From the NCBI GenBank assembly GCA_964648365.1, contig CAZYLK010000113.1, forward strand, positions 1 to 19,594: 19,594 nt of DNA. The letters run 5' to 3'. The notes beneath the pieces are model-generated. The model was not told where the DNA came from, did no database searches, and worked only from the letters and a program-made list of their open reading frames with translations. Both the position numbers and the translations under genes were made by a program. Shown piece by piece: positions 1-8,300 of the stretch. Position 1 is the first letter of the stretch; each line of letters begins with the position of its first letter. This DNA comes from SURF-32 sp964648365 (GTDB lineage Bacteria; Planctomycetota; Phycisphaerae; UBA1845).

Positions 1-519
1 CGCCTCCTTGAGCTTGGCTTCCAGGTCGGCCATGTCGTTGTGCAGGTAGATCGAACGCTTCGCCTTGCACAGCCGGATGCCGTCGATGATGGAGGCGTGG
101 TTGAGTTGGTCGGTGATGATGGCGTCGTCCGGCCCCAGCAGCGGCTCGAACAGGCCGCCATTGGCGTCGAAGCAGGCAGCGTAGAGGATCGAATCGTCCG
201 TGCCGAGGAACTCGGCGATGCGACGCTCCAGCTTGCGGTGGATATCCTGTGTACCACAGATAAACCGCACGCTCGACATGCCGAAGCCGTGGCTGTCGAG
301 CGCCTCGCGCGCGGCCGCGATCACCTTCGGGTGCGACGACAGGCCGAGGTAGTTGTTGGCGCAGAAGTTGATGACCTCTTTGGGGGGCGCCCCCTCCGGA
401 TACCGCACGCGGATGTCCGCCGACTGCGGCGTCAGAATCTGCCGCTCTTCCTTGTACAACCCCGCCTCGCGGATCGACGCGAGTTCGCGTTGCAGATCGT
501 CCTTCATTCGACCGTACAT
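1..519 (-). CDS. kbl: Glycine C-acetyltransferase (2-amino-3-ketobutyrate CoA ligase), 5' part only
   Basis: This PLP-dependent alpha-oxoamine synthase makes 2-amino-3-oxobutyrate from glycine and acetyl-CoA, or runs in reverse as the second step of threonine breakdown after threonine dehydrogenase. It is cytosolic. The reverse complement gives 173 codons from ATG at 519 and stays open to the window edge; the family is about 400 residues, so the catalytic PLP-lysine region lies outside. Visible family signatures are NFCANNYLGLSSHP, HGFGMSSVRFICGTQ, FDANGGLFE and NHASIIDGIRLCKAKR, which match E. coli Kbl nearly word for word. GGAGA sits about 10 bases before the ATG; a second in-frame ATG is at 507. 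It is transcribed divergently from the T6SS cluster and is probably functionally unrelated to it. Confidence 0.95.
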   Translation of the reverse strand, partial: MYGRMKDDLQRELASIREAGLYKEERQILTPQSADIRVRYPEGAPPKEVINFCANNYLGLSSHPKVIAAAREALDSHGFGMSSVRFICGTQDIHRKLERRIAEFLGTDDSILYAACFDANGGLFEPLLGPDDAIITDQLNHASIIDGIRLCKAKRSIYLHNDMADLEAKLKEA

Positions 520-749
520 TGTTGTGTCTCCGTCAGGCTTGTTGTGGCACCGGCTTGCAAACCGGTGTGGCACGAGATATCAACCGGTCGGTGTTGCACT
601 TTGGGCCCGCCTGTCTCCACTCTGGTGGGGGCCATCTCGCGATGCTGCGACGCTCTGCGACGGTAGCCACGGCCTCGAAGACGAGACCGTGCCACCCGCC
701 CGCCGAACCTGTCACCCACCCCCCGATCCCATCGTGCGCCGCTCCGGCA
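520..749. other. Divergent intergenic region, left part
   Basis: No supportable gene lies between the kbl start and the promoter at 750. Open frames here are short, lack family resemblance and run antisense to kbl or into repeat DNA. The stretch contains an inverted repeat with flanking GTGGCAC copies (544-573) and a reverse-oriented GTGCCAC at 689-695. The kbl promoter must lie in this region on the - strand, but I cannot point to a convincing one. Confidence 0.6.
544..573. repeat. Short palindromic intergenic repeat
   Basis: CACCGG (548-553) and CCGGTG (562-567) form an inverted repeat around CTTGCAAA, and the unit is bracketed by two direct copies of GTGGCAC (544-550 and 567-573). A GTGCCAC in the opposite orientation occurs at 689-695. 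This looks like a member of a dispersed intergenic repeat family rather than an operator, but only one copy is in the window. Confidence 0.45.
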
Positions 750-778
750 TCGACACCGCCGGCGGATGCTTTTATACT
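750..778 (+). promoter_or_regulatory. Predicted sigma70-like promoter for the left T6SS unit
   Basis: TCGACA (750-755, five of six matches to TTGACA) is followed after 17 bases by TATACT (773-778, five of six matches to TATAAT). Transcription would start near 785, giving a leader of roughly 110-130 bases before the first gene. The -10 hexamer is identical to the one before tssA. Confidence 0.6.
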
Positions 779-805
779 CCCCGGTTCTCGCGCTCGGGTG
801 AATCA

Positions 806-888
806 GGGACAGTCCCCGTCGCCTTGGCGCAGTCGGAATGCCGGCAGTTTACCTGCATTTGCCGGCCAAGGCGAAACGGTCAGCCCGT
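806..888 (+). promoter_or_regulatory. Folded 5' leader / composite palindromic element
   Basis: Several inverted repeats are packed here. GGGAC-A-GTCCC lies at 806-816. CGCCTTGGC (820-828) pairs with GCCAAGGCG (865-873), a perfect 9-base arm. Nested inside, GCCGGCA (840-846) pairs with TGCCGGC (860-866). ACGG-TCAGC-CCGT follows at 876-888. The whole lies between the predicted promoter and the first gene's ribosome binding site. It could be a leader RNA structure or a mobile palindromic (REP/MITE-like) unit; the sequence alone does not decide. Confidence 0.5.
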
Positions 889-914
889 AGAGAATGCCAA
901 CAGGACAGGACTTC

Positions 915-2072
915 ATGCTGGACGAGGCTTCGGAGGCGCTGCTGGGCCGGTTTCGCACGGCGATGGGCGGGATGGACGAAACCGCCCGGGCGAAGCTCGC
1001 GGCCGCGCTGCTGCGATCCGTCGCCGACCAGACCGAGACCCTGGCCGACGGGCGGCAGGACGTGCAGCGGCAGTCGCGGGAGCTGGCCCAGAAGCTGGCC
1101 ACCAGCGAGTCCGAGCGGGCGACCCTGTCGGACAAGCTGGCCACCACGCAGGCCGATCTGGAGCATGGGCGGCGGCAGTTGGAGGCGGAAACGGGCCGCG
1201 CCGCCGAGCACCAGAAACTGATCAACGAGCAGCGTGAGCGCCTGACGGCGGCGCAGCGGCAGGTCACCGATCTGGAGGCCCGGTTGACCGCGCGCGATCG
1301 GGAGGTTCACGAGCTTCAGCGCGAAAACGAGCGGCTGCTGGTGGAGTCTCAGCGGGCGGCGGCATCGGCATCCGGAGGGGGGGCGGATCGCTCCGCGCTG
1401 GAGGAACGCATCGCCGCCATGACGGTCGAGAACAAGCGCCTGGCGACCGAGTTCGAACAGCTCCGCACGGACAAGAATGCCCAGCTCGAGGCCCTGCGCG
1501 GCGAGCTGCGGGACGCCCAGGCGTCAGCCGGCGGCGGGGGGGAGGCGCTGCTGGCGAACTGGTGGCACGCGCTCGGCGCGGCCAAGCCGCCGGTGGCGCT
1601 GGCGCACGGCGCGCCTCAGGAGAAGGCCGGCGACCATCTTGTGGCCGCGTTCATCGAACTGGCGCATTTTGCGTACGAATTCGAGCAGGGCATGCGCGTC
1701 TTCCTCGACCGATACACGCGGCACAACCCGAGCGTCAAGGTGCCGTGGGAGGTGTACGCCAAGCGGGAAGACGTGCTGAAGATCGTGCAGCAAACCGTGG
1801 CGGCACAAGGCGGCAAGCCGGTCGGGCCGCTGAAAATGAAGCTGCGTCTCTTGCGTTCGTGGACTTCGGCCGCCATGATTGGAAACGACGTGGCCGTGGA
1901 GTCCATCGCGTCGGAGTTGCACGATCACCTGATGGGCGAACTCGGCGCCGGGAGCGATCCGAATCGCAAGATCAAGGACTACGTCCGCGCCGACGGACAC
2001 CATCTGTTTCAACAGCACATTCGCGAACTGCGCGCCACCAAGCTGGCGGAAACGTATGGGCGGGGGGGCTGA
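915..2072 (+). CDS. Coiled-coil protein of unknown function heading the T6SS cluster
   Basis: I do not recognise this family. Numbered from an upstream ATG at 894, residues about 1-158 are a charged helical region rich in E, R, Q and A with heptad character. A Gly linker follows (161-163), then a second coil (166-210), another Gly run (213-216) and a helical C-terminal domain of about 175 residues beginning LLANWWHALG, which is the more globular part. No signal peptide or membrane segment is visible, so it is probably cytosolic. I prefer ATG 915 because AGGACAGGA (902-910) sits just before it, while ATG 894 has no spaced Shine-Dalgarno. It is the first gene after the predicted promoter and ends 32 bases before the lipoprotein gene, so co-transcription with the T6SS is likely. 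Both Gly linkers are encoded by G7 runs. A structural or scaffold role is inference only. Confidence 0.8.
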   Translation: MLDEASEALLGRFRTAMGGMDETARAKLAAALLRSVADQTETLADGRQDVQRQSRELAQKLATSESERATLSDKLATTQADLEHGRRQLEAETGRAAEHQKLINEQRERLTAAQRQVTDLEARLTARDREVHELQRENERLLVESQRAAASASGGGADRSALEERIAAMTVENKRLATEFEQLRTDKNAQLEALRGELRDAQASAGGGGEALLANWWHALGAAKPPVALAHGAPQEKAGDHLVAAFIELAHFAYEFEQGMRVFLDRYTRHNPSVKVPWEVYAKREDVLKIVQQTVAAQGGKPVGPLKMKLRLLRSWTSAAMIGNDVAVESIASELHDHLMGELGAGSDPNRKIKDYVRADGHHLFQQHIRELRATKLAETYGRGG

Positions 2073-2096
2073 ACCGCCGGGTTTGTAGACGTTGGG

Positions 2097-2128
2097 AATG
2101 TCGAATGTCGAATGTCGAATGTCGAATG
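2097..2128 (+). repeat. Heptanucleotide tandem repeat AATGTCG x4 plus AATG
   Basis: Four exact copies of AATGTCG run from 2097 to 2124, followed by a partial AATG. Each copy contains an ATG, and because the unit is seven bases the ATGs fall in all three frames (2098, 2105, 2112, 2119, 2126). Those at 2105 and 2126 are in frame with the downstream lipoprotein. Confidence 0.95.
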
Positions 2129-2818
2129 AAGAACGGTCAGCCGGTCGAGCGTGATGCCGCGTGGCGGCGGAAGCGCGGATCGTGGCGAATGCCCGCAGCG
2201 GCAGTGGTGATCCTGGCCGGCCTCGCGTCGACGGGGTGCAGCGGCAAGCGCGTCACGCTGATCCAGGACGAGTACATCAATACGGCGATTCACCTCAGCC
2301 GCGCGCCCGGGCAGCGCACCGGCGAACCGCTCGAGGTGAACATCGTTTGCGTCTACCCCGGTGACCTGGAAAAACCGGAAAACGCCCTGCTGTCGCCGGA
2401 TTCCAACATCACGTCGCAGCTCTGGTTCGCCCGCCGGCCGCAGAACCCGCCGCAGCCGGGGCAATTCAGCCTGCCCGCCACGCAGGTTTACGTCCTGACG
2501 GATGAAAAGGACGTTTACGGAAAGGTGGCCGGCAAGGCGCTGCGCGGAGCGAAGCGCGACGGGCGGACCGAAGTGACCGTCACCGGCATCGAGTTCAAGG
2601 AAGAAGGCTGGTTCAAGGGCGGCGCCGTACACTCCAGCCGTTCCGTGATTTATGTCTTCGCCCGGTTCTACGATCAGAACGGCGCCATCCTGCCGGTACC
2701 GCCCGCGAAGTTCAACCCGCCGGGGTCGTATGGCAACCCGCTGCGCGTCCACATCGGTGTGCGCGAGCCGGCCGGCCGGGCGGAGCAGTTCATTGAGATT
2801 GCGATGAACAGAGAGTGA
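2105..2818 (+). CDS. tssJ: TssJ-like outer-membrane lipoprotein of the T6SS
   Basis: TssJ is the outer-membrane lipoprotein that binds the periplasmic part of TssM. From ATG 2105 the protein is 237 residues. A basic segment (RRKRGSWR) precedes a hydrophobic stretch AAAVVILAGLA and the lipobox-like STGC with Cys45, so it should be exported and lipidated; Ser at -3 is less usual than Leu. The mature part is beta-rich (for example LEVNIVCVYPGD, TQVYVLTDEK, SVIYVFARFYD), compatible with the TssJ beta-sandwich, but it is longer than typical TssJ (about 150-180 residues) and I see no diagnostic motif. The assignment rests on the lipobox and on its position just before tssK-tssL-tssM, the usual order. 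Start choice is uncertain: 2105 or 2126, both within the heptamer array and neither with a Shine-Dalgarno. A start at Met29 (2189) would lose the basic n-region. Confidence 0.65.
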   Translation: MSNVECRMKNGQPVERDAAWRRKRGSWRMPAAAVVILAGLASTGCSGKRVTLIQDEYINTAIHLSRAPGQRTGEPLEVNIVCVYPGDLEKPENALLSPDSNITSQLWFARRPQNPPQPGQFSLPATQVYVLTDEKDVYGKVAGKALRGAKRDGRTEVTVTGIEFKEEGWFKGGAVHSSRSVIYVFARFYDQNGAILPVPPAKFNPPGSYGNPLRVHIGVREPAGRAEQFIEIAMNRE

Positions 2819-2824
2819 GCCGAA

Positions 2825-2851
2825 TCCGAACCGCGACCGTAAGGGAGCGGC
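2825..2851. repeat. Hairpin repeat element, copy 1
   Basis: This 27-base unit is identical to the one at 2857-2883. Its core CCGCGACCGTAAGGGAGCGG can fold as CCGC/GCGG, a GA/GA double mismatch, CC/GG and a GTAA loop. It lies in the tssJ-tssK spacer. A diverged relative is at 18264-18288. Confidence 0.85.
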
Positions 2852-2856
2852 CAACG

Positions 2857-2883
2857 TCCGAACCGCGACCGTAAGGGAGCGGC
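2857..2883. repeat. Hairpin repeat element, copy 2
   Basis: This is an exact second copy of the 27-base unit at 2825-2851, 32 bases downstream in the same orientation. A smaller hairpin, CCGGC-GGC-GCCGG (2892-2904), follows it directly before the tssK start at the place where a Shine-Dalgarno would be expected. Confidence 0.85.
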
Positions 2884-2912
2884 TGATTCTCCCGGCGGCG
2901 CCGGATCCACGC

Positions 2913-4343
2913 ATGAGGTTCTGGACCGAAACACACTGGTCGGAGGGCATGTTCCTGCGGCCGCATCACTTGCAGGCCGCCCAGCGCTGGTTTGATACCG
3001 TCGTTGCGGCCGGATACGACGGGCTGCGCCCGTTTCCGTGGGGCTTTGTCGAGCTCAAGATCGCACCCGAGCCGCTGGAGAACTTCACCCTGCGGCTGGA
3101 TGAATGCACGCTGCGTCTTAAGGACGGCACCTGGGTCAACATCCCGGAAAACACGGAACTCGCCCCGCTGAACTTTGAAAAGGAACTGACGGCGGCCGGG
3201 GGGTCGCTGCGCCTGTTCTTTGGCGTTCCGCGGCGGCAGGAAGTCCGGGCCAACAGCGTGCCGCTGGAGCGACCGGACCTCATCGACGGCAACCCGCGCT
3301 ACGAACCGCACGCCGTGATGCGACGCGACGAGAACTCCGGCAAGAACCCGCAGATGGTCTACGTCCGTCGGATGCGCGGGCGGCTGTTTGCGCAGGACGC
3401 CGACATGACCGGCTTCGACGTGGTTCCGATCTGTTCGGTCCGCCGTAGCGACCGCCCGGGCGCCACCCCCGAGATCGACGTGCTCGGCGTGGGGCCGCTG
3501 CTGGCGCTGCAGGCGAGTGCCGGGCTCAGCTCGATGGTCAAGTCGCTGGCGGATCAGGTGGAGGCCAAGGACGAAGTCCTCGCCCGGGAGGCCCGCGACC
3601 ACCGCATGCGCTTTACCGACGGCATGGCGGCCAGCACCGAGCACCTGCTCAAGCTGCACGTGCTTAACGAAACGCGCGCCCACCTGCGGGCGCTGCTGCA
3701 ATCGCCGATGGTGCATCCGTTCGACGCGTACCAGGTCTATGCCCGGCTCGTCGGTCACCTGGCCATCTTCAGCGACGATCTGACGCCGGGGGCGATCCCG
3801 GCGTACGACCACGGCCGGCCGGGCGAGACGTTTGACCAGTTGCGCCGGCGCATCCTGGTGCTGCTGGAGTCGATGCGGCCCATGGCCTACGTCGAGCGGC
3901 GCTTCACCCGCGTCAAGGACGCGCGCGGCAAGGACGGGCTGGGAGTCGAACTGGACCGCGCCTGGATCGACGACAACCTCGACATGTACGTCGGGCTGGT
4001 GTCCACCGAGATGGATACGCAGGAACTGGAGCGGTTCATTTACGGCAAGCTGAACATGAAGCTGGCGTCGCCGTCGCGGGCGCCGAGGATTTACAACCTG
4101 GCCGTGGCGGGCCTGCGGCTGGAAATCAAATCGGTGCCGGCCGGGACGTTGCCCCGTCGCGACGGGTTGCACTACTTCCGGATCAACAAGACGATCGGAC
4201 CGGACCGGACCGACTACTGGCACGAATGTGAGCAGGAGCGTGGGATCCGCATCTCGATTCAGGAGGGCCAGCTCGATTCGTTCGACGCCTTCGCCCCCAC
4301 GCTCTACGTGATACAACGCCCGGGATCCACCGGGTCGGGATGA
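2913..4343 (+). CDS. tssK: T6SS baseplate protein TssK
   Basis: TssK is the trimeric baseplate subunit that links the wedge (TssE/F/G) to the cytosolic domains of TssL and TssM. The 476-residue product has the expected length. Its N terminus carries the family hallmark W-S-E-G-M-F-L-R-P-H-H-L-Q (residues 9-21), and the region around residues 195-260 (LLALQASAGLSSMVKSLADQ onward) is the long helical segment typical of the family. The C-terminal part (RIYNLAVAGLRLEIKSVPAG) is like the receptor-type head domain. No clear Shine-Dalgarno precedes ATG 2913; a small GC hairpin occupies that place. It sits 94 bases after tssJ, separated by the paired hairpin repeats, and 62 bases before tssL. Confidence 0.95.
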   Translation: MRFWTETHWSEGMFLRPHHLQAAQRWFDTVVAAGYDGLRPFPWGFVELKIAPEPLENFTLRLDECTLRLKDGTWVNIPENTELAPLNFEKELTAAGGSLRLFFGVPRRQEVRANSVPLERPDLIDGNPRYEPHAVMRRDENSGKNPQMVYVRRMRGRLFAQDADMTGFDVVPICSVRRSDRPGATPEIDVLGVGPLLALQASAGLSSMVKSLADQVEAKDEVLAREARDHRMRFTDGMAASTEHLLKLHVLNETRAHLRALLQSPMVHPFDAYQVYARLVGHLAIFSDDLTPGAIPAYDHGRPGETFDQLRRRILVLLESMRPMAYVERRFTRVKDARGKDGLGVELDRAWIDDNLDMYVGLVSTEMDTQELERFIYGKLNMKLASPSRAPRIYNLAVAGLRLEIKSVPAGTLPRRDGLHYFRINKTIGPDRTDYWHECEQERGIRISIQEGQLDSFDAFAPTLYVIQRPGSTGSG

Positions 4344-4405
4344 TAACGGCCGGCTTTCATCGCGCCGGCGACCGCGCCGGTGCGAGCGCCGCCTGGGGAT
4401 GAGGA

Positions 4406-5200
4406 GTGTCGAGGATCAAGTCCAGCCATCGTGGAACCGAAGCGGATGTCGCCGACCGGCCGTCCCTGGCTCTGACCGCGGCCTGCGGGCCTGTGTTCGA
4501 GTTCGTGTCGAACTTCGCTCGCCAGGTGAAGCACGGCAATACGCCGCCGCCGCAGCAGGTGCGCTTCGACGCGATTACTGCGCTGCGCGACGCGGAGGAT
4601 CTGGCCCGCAACGATCCTGCGGCCGAGCGCGGCTGGAACGACCACGCTCGCGCCATGATGGTCTACCTGGTCGACTACAAAATGCTGAACACGGCGTGGG
4701 AGGGGGCTGACTTCTGGGCGACCAACCCGCTGGAAACCGACCCGGAACTGCTGAACCACGCCCAGGCGCTGGGCGGCGAGGAGTTTTTCTACGACTGCGA
4801 CGAGATTCAGAAGCGCTTCGAGGAAGCGGATCGGCGCAACCGGCCCGACGCCGCCGGACTGGCGGAACTGCTGAGCCTGTACTTCGTGTGCCTGCGGCTG
4901 GGCTTCCGCGGGCAGTATCACGATCGTCCGCAGGAACTGGCCGACTACACGCGGCGATTGTTCACACGGCTGCCGGCCTATGCGACCACGCGCGACAAGG
5001 AGATGTTCCCGCAGGCCTACCGGCACCAGCAGGAATTGAAGGTCAACTACAACCTGGGCATGAGCCTGACGATCGTGCTGGTCGTCTTTCTGCTGATCAT
5101 GGGCGCGGCCGTGGCGGCCGGTCGGCTGGCATGGAACAGCGCGGTGTCCGACATCAGCGAGAGCGCGGAGCAGTGGACGACCACGCTGGAGGGGAGCTAG
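4406..5200 (+). CDS. tssL: T6SS inner-membrane protein TssL (DotU/IcmH family)
   Basis: TssL pairs with TssM in the inner membrane and its cytosolic domain docks the baseplate. The 264-residue product has a helical cytosolic N-terminal domain with the family signature CLRLGFRGQY (residues 162-171) and one hydrophobic membrane segment near residues 218-243 (MSLTIVLVVFLLIMGAAVAA). About 20 residues follow it, so there is no C-terminal OmpA-like peptidoglycan-binding domain as found in some TssL proteins. The start is GTG 4406, with GGGGA at 4395-4399 as ribosome binding site; an ATG at 4399 is in another frame. It is followed by a 184-base repeat-rich spacer before tssM. Confidence 0.93.
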   Translation: MSRIKSSHRGTEADVADRPSLALTAACGPVFEFVSNFARQVKHGNTPPPQQVRFDAITALRDAEDLARNDPAAERGWNDHARAMMVYLVDYKMLNTAWEGADFWATNPLETDPELLNHAQALGGEEFFYDCDEIQKRFEEADRRNRPDAAGLAELLSLYFVCLRLGFRGQYHDRPQELADYTRRLFTRLPAYATTRDKEMFPQAYRHQQELKVNYNLGMSLTIVLVVFLLIMGAAVAAGRLAWNSAVSDISESAEQWTTTLEGS

Positions 5201-5280
5201 GGGGAAGAAGGGACGGAGGCACGGAGGCACGAAGGGGAAGAAAGGGACGGAGGGACGAAGGCGCGTAGGCGTGGAGGGAA
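5201..5280. repeat. Purine-rich low-complexity repeat in the tssL-tssM spacer
   Basis: Directly after the tssL stop, the + strand is almost all purine, built from variants of GGGACGGAGGCACG and GAAGGGGAAGAAAG. It looks like a dispersed non-coding repeat; nothing coding is visible in it. Confidence 0.7.
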
Positions 5281-5304
5281 TTGAGTTTGTTCCCATCGTC
5301 TTCC

Positions 5305-5349
5305 ATCTGCGTTCATCCGCGTTTATCTGCGGTTGGTCGATCTGCGTTT
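5305..5349. repeat. Degenerate 10-base tandem repeat ATCTGCGTTY
   Basis: Units ATCTGCGTTC (5305-5314), ATCCGCGTTT (5315-5324) and ATCTGCGGTT (5325-5334), then after GGTCG a further ATCTGCGTTT (5340-5349). Similar arrays are, from memory, common in intergenic DNA of environmental bacteria. It lies 36 bases before the tssM start. Confidence 0.8.
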
Positions 5350-5384
5350 GAATTGCTCTGCGGATGAAGCTGTTACGGTGACTG

Positions 5385-8300
5385 ATGAAGAAACTGCTGG
5401 ACGCATTCAAGGCGCTGCCGAAAGAAGTCAAGGCCATGCTGATCCTCATCGGGGTCGGCACGCCGGTCGCGGCTGCGTACACGGTCAAGCGCTGGCTGTT
5501 TCCGCACACCTCGTGGCCGATCATCATCCTCGGCGTCCTCGGCGTTCTGCTGGTCGTGATGGCGGTCGGCTGGTTGATCTCGTGGCTCTTCCTGGGCCGC
5601 TCGCGCAAGCGTCGCGACCAGATGGCGAGCAAGCTGGCCACCGACGGCGCCCGCGGACCGGTTTCGATCGAAGTGGGCGCGGCCATCAAGGCCAACAACG
5701 AAAAGTTCTTCAGCGCCGTCCGCGACATGCGGAAGAACATCGGCATCAGCGTCTACGACCTGCCCTGGTACATCGTCATTGGCGATTCCGGCTGCGGCAA
5801 GACCAAGCTCGTTAACGAGGGCGGACTGACGTTCTCGACGGGCAAGCCCGAGGGGTACCAGCTCGGCACGCTGAATTACAACTGGTGGTTCACCGAAGAC
5901 GCCATCTTCATCGACATGGCGGGCCGCCTGTGCAACCCGCAGGACGACGCCGACCATCGGGAGTGGCAGGCGTTCCTGAACACCGTCGGCAAAGGGCGTC
6001 CGGGCTTTCCCATCAACGGCGCTTTCGTGTGCGTCTCTGCGGACCATCTCCTGCAGGATCCGCCGGAACGGGTCGAAGCGGACGCGAACACGGCGCTGGA
6101 GCGCCTGCGAGACTTGCAGACCAAGCTGGGCGTGACGTTCGCGACCTACCTGATTATCACCAAGTGCGACAAGATTCTCGGCTTCATGCAGTTTTTTGAC
6201 CGGGCCGAGCGCGACATCACGGTCAAGAACCAGATCTTCGGCTGGTCGAAGCCGGGCAACTTCAACGAACTGTACGACCCCGAGACTTTCAAGCACGACT
6301 TTGAGGATCTTTACGGGCGGCTGCACGAACTGCGTCTGCGCCGCCTTGCGGATGACGCGGACGAGGCGGACCTGGGCCTGGCCTACGCTTTCGCGGAGGA
6401 ATTCCGCGAACTGCTGTCGCCGCTGGAGACTTACGTCCGCACGCTCTTCCCGATGATCCGCAACCCGCGGGCGGTGAAAAACCTGATCTTCCGCGGCATC
6501 TACTTCACCAGCGCCACGCAGGAAGGAAACCTGATCCTCAAGCACTTTTCGGAGCGGCTCGGCGCCGACGCGGCGGATCAGTTTTCCACGCTCGATCTGT
6601 ATCCCAACAAGCGCCCGCACTTCATCAAGGACGTCTTTTTCCGCAAAGCGTTCCCCGAGCACGGACTGGTGTTCCGCAATGAGGAGCAGGTCGTCCGCAA
6701 CCGCAAGCTGTCGCGGCTGCTGCAAATCGGCACGGCCGTGGCGACGGTGGTGTTCATCGTGGCACTGGCGCTGAGTTTCCGCACGTTCGCCCGTGTCATC
6801 GGTCAGCCGCGGCTTAACGCGCAGGAGACCCTGACGCACCGAGCGGAAGGCCCGCCCGCCGAGGCGCTGAAACTGGCGCAGACGCTCTCCGGCGACGTGG
6901 ACACGCTGAAGCAGCACACGTTCTCAGCGAAGATCCTCTCCCTCGGTCTCGGCGCCGACCGGCCCATCCGCGACCTGACGATGATCCGCGCCGCGCTGTT
7001 TCAGCGCCGCGTGCTCACCTCCGTCATCGACGACGTGTCGGAATCGCTGCGGCGCGGCTCGATCCTGGATCAACCCGGCGAGGATCCGGCGCTGGCGCTG
7101 CAAAAGCACGTCTCCGCCCTGGAGGAGTATCTGCTGTGGGCGGGTTGCAAGTCTGAACCCGGCGGCGCGGCTCCCACGGAATTGGACATCTACTCGCTCG
7201 AGGGGTTTCAGCGGTTGACGGCCATCGTCAGCGACCAGAAGTCCATCGTCAATGCGCAGCGCGACGCCGTCCTGGCCGAGGCGCACACTTATTTTGCGAC
7301 CCTGCGCGAGCGCGGCCGCGGCGTGCTGGATCCGTCGGCCCTGTTTGACACCGCCGGCCGCAACTCCCGCGACGTGGTCCGGTCGGCCGTGGTCGCGCTC
7401 CACGACCGGCTGCGGCCCTACGCGACGCTGACCGGATCGCACCCCGATCCGATCATCCGACGGTGGATGGGGATTCGGACCGCGTGCGAGTCGGTCAATA
7501 CCAGCCTGGCCGGCATGTTGGAGCTTGTTACGGCGGGTGCGTCGATCTCGACGCTGGAAGAGGCGCAGTCGCTGCAGAGCGGGTTCGTGCAGAATTACGA
7601 GTCGTTTGACGCGGCGCTGCGCGGCGCCACCTGGGCGCGCGACAATCTGACCGGCCAGGGGATTCCTTCGCTGCTGGATGCGATTCTGCGTCAGCGCGGC
7701 GAATGGGTCGCCATCGAGCAGCGGTTGCAGGCGGCCTTTCAGCGCTGCGGCCGCGACGACGCCACCGCGTTCATCCCGTCGCTGTCGCTGGGCTACGGTC
7801 CGGCGAACGTGGACGGCCTGGACCGCGTCCTCTGGCAGGAACTTCGCCGCAATGGACTGGTCAACGAGGAATATGCCGAAGGTGCGTTCGAGCGGGAACG
7901 CTTCGCCAAGCTCTTCCTGGCGATTCCGCGCACCTATGCACACGTGATCCGCACGGTTCCGGAGCAGGCAACCGCTCCCGAGCCGGCGCCTCAGCGGCTG
8001 GACGAAATTCAGCTTACCGAGGACGCGGTCAAGGTGAATGCGTTTCTACGGCCCATCCATGAGCGGATCGCGGCGCATGATTTCGCGGCCCTGGCGGGCG
8101 CGTCGTCGTCGACGGCGGCCGAGTGGGTGACCGAACTCGAGTCGCTGCTGTACCCGGAGGAGGGGACGGCGGTCTCGGCCGAGATGCCGGCCTTGGCGAT
8201 GTCGGAACCGTGGCGCCGCGACGAACTGGCCTCCCTGGCCGACGCCTACCTTGCCTTCATGCAGCGGGGACGGGGGACGCTGCTGCTGGCGTCGATGCAA

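Noticed and set aside
40..666. Open frame on the + strand opposite kbl
   Set aside because: The - strand here encodes clear Kbl motifs; the + frame has no family resemblance and is an antisense shadow in GC-rich DNA.
1562..2104. Upstream in-frame extension of the TssJ-like reading frame
   Set aside because: It overlaps the coiled-coil gene, is Arg/Gly-rich, and would put the signal peptide in mid-protein.
2097..2128. CRISPR-like array
   Set aside because: The unit is only seven bases with no spacers, and no cas genes are present.
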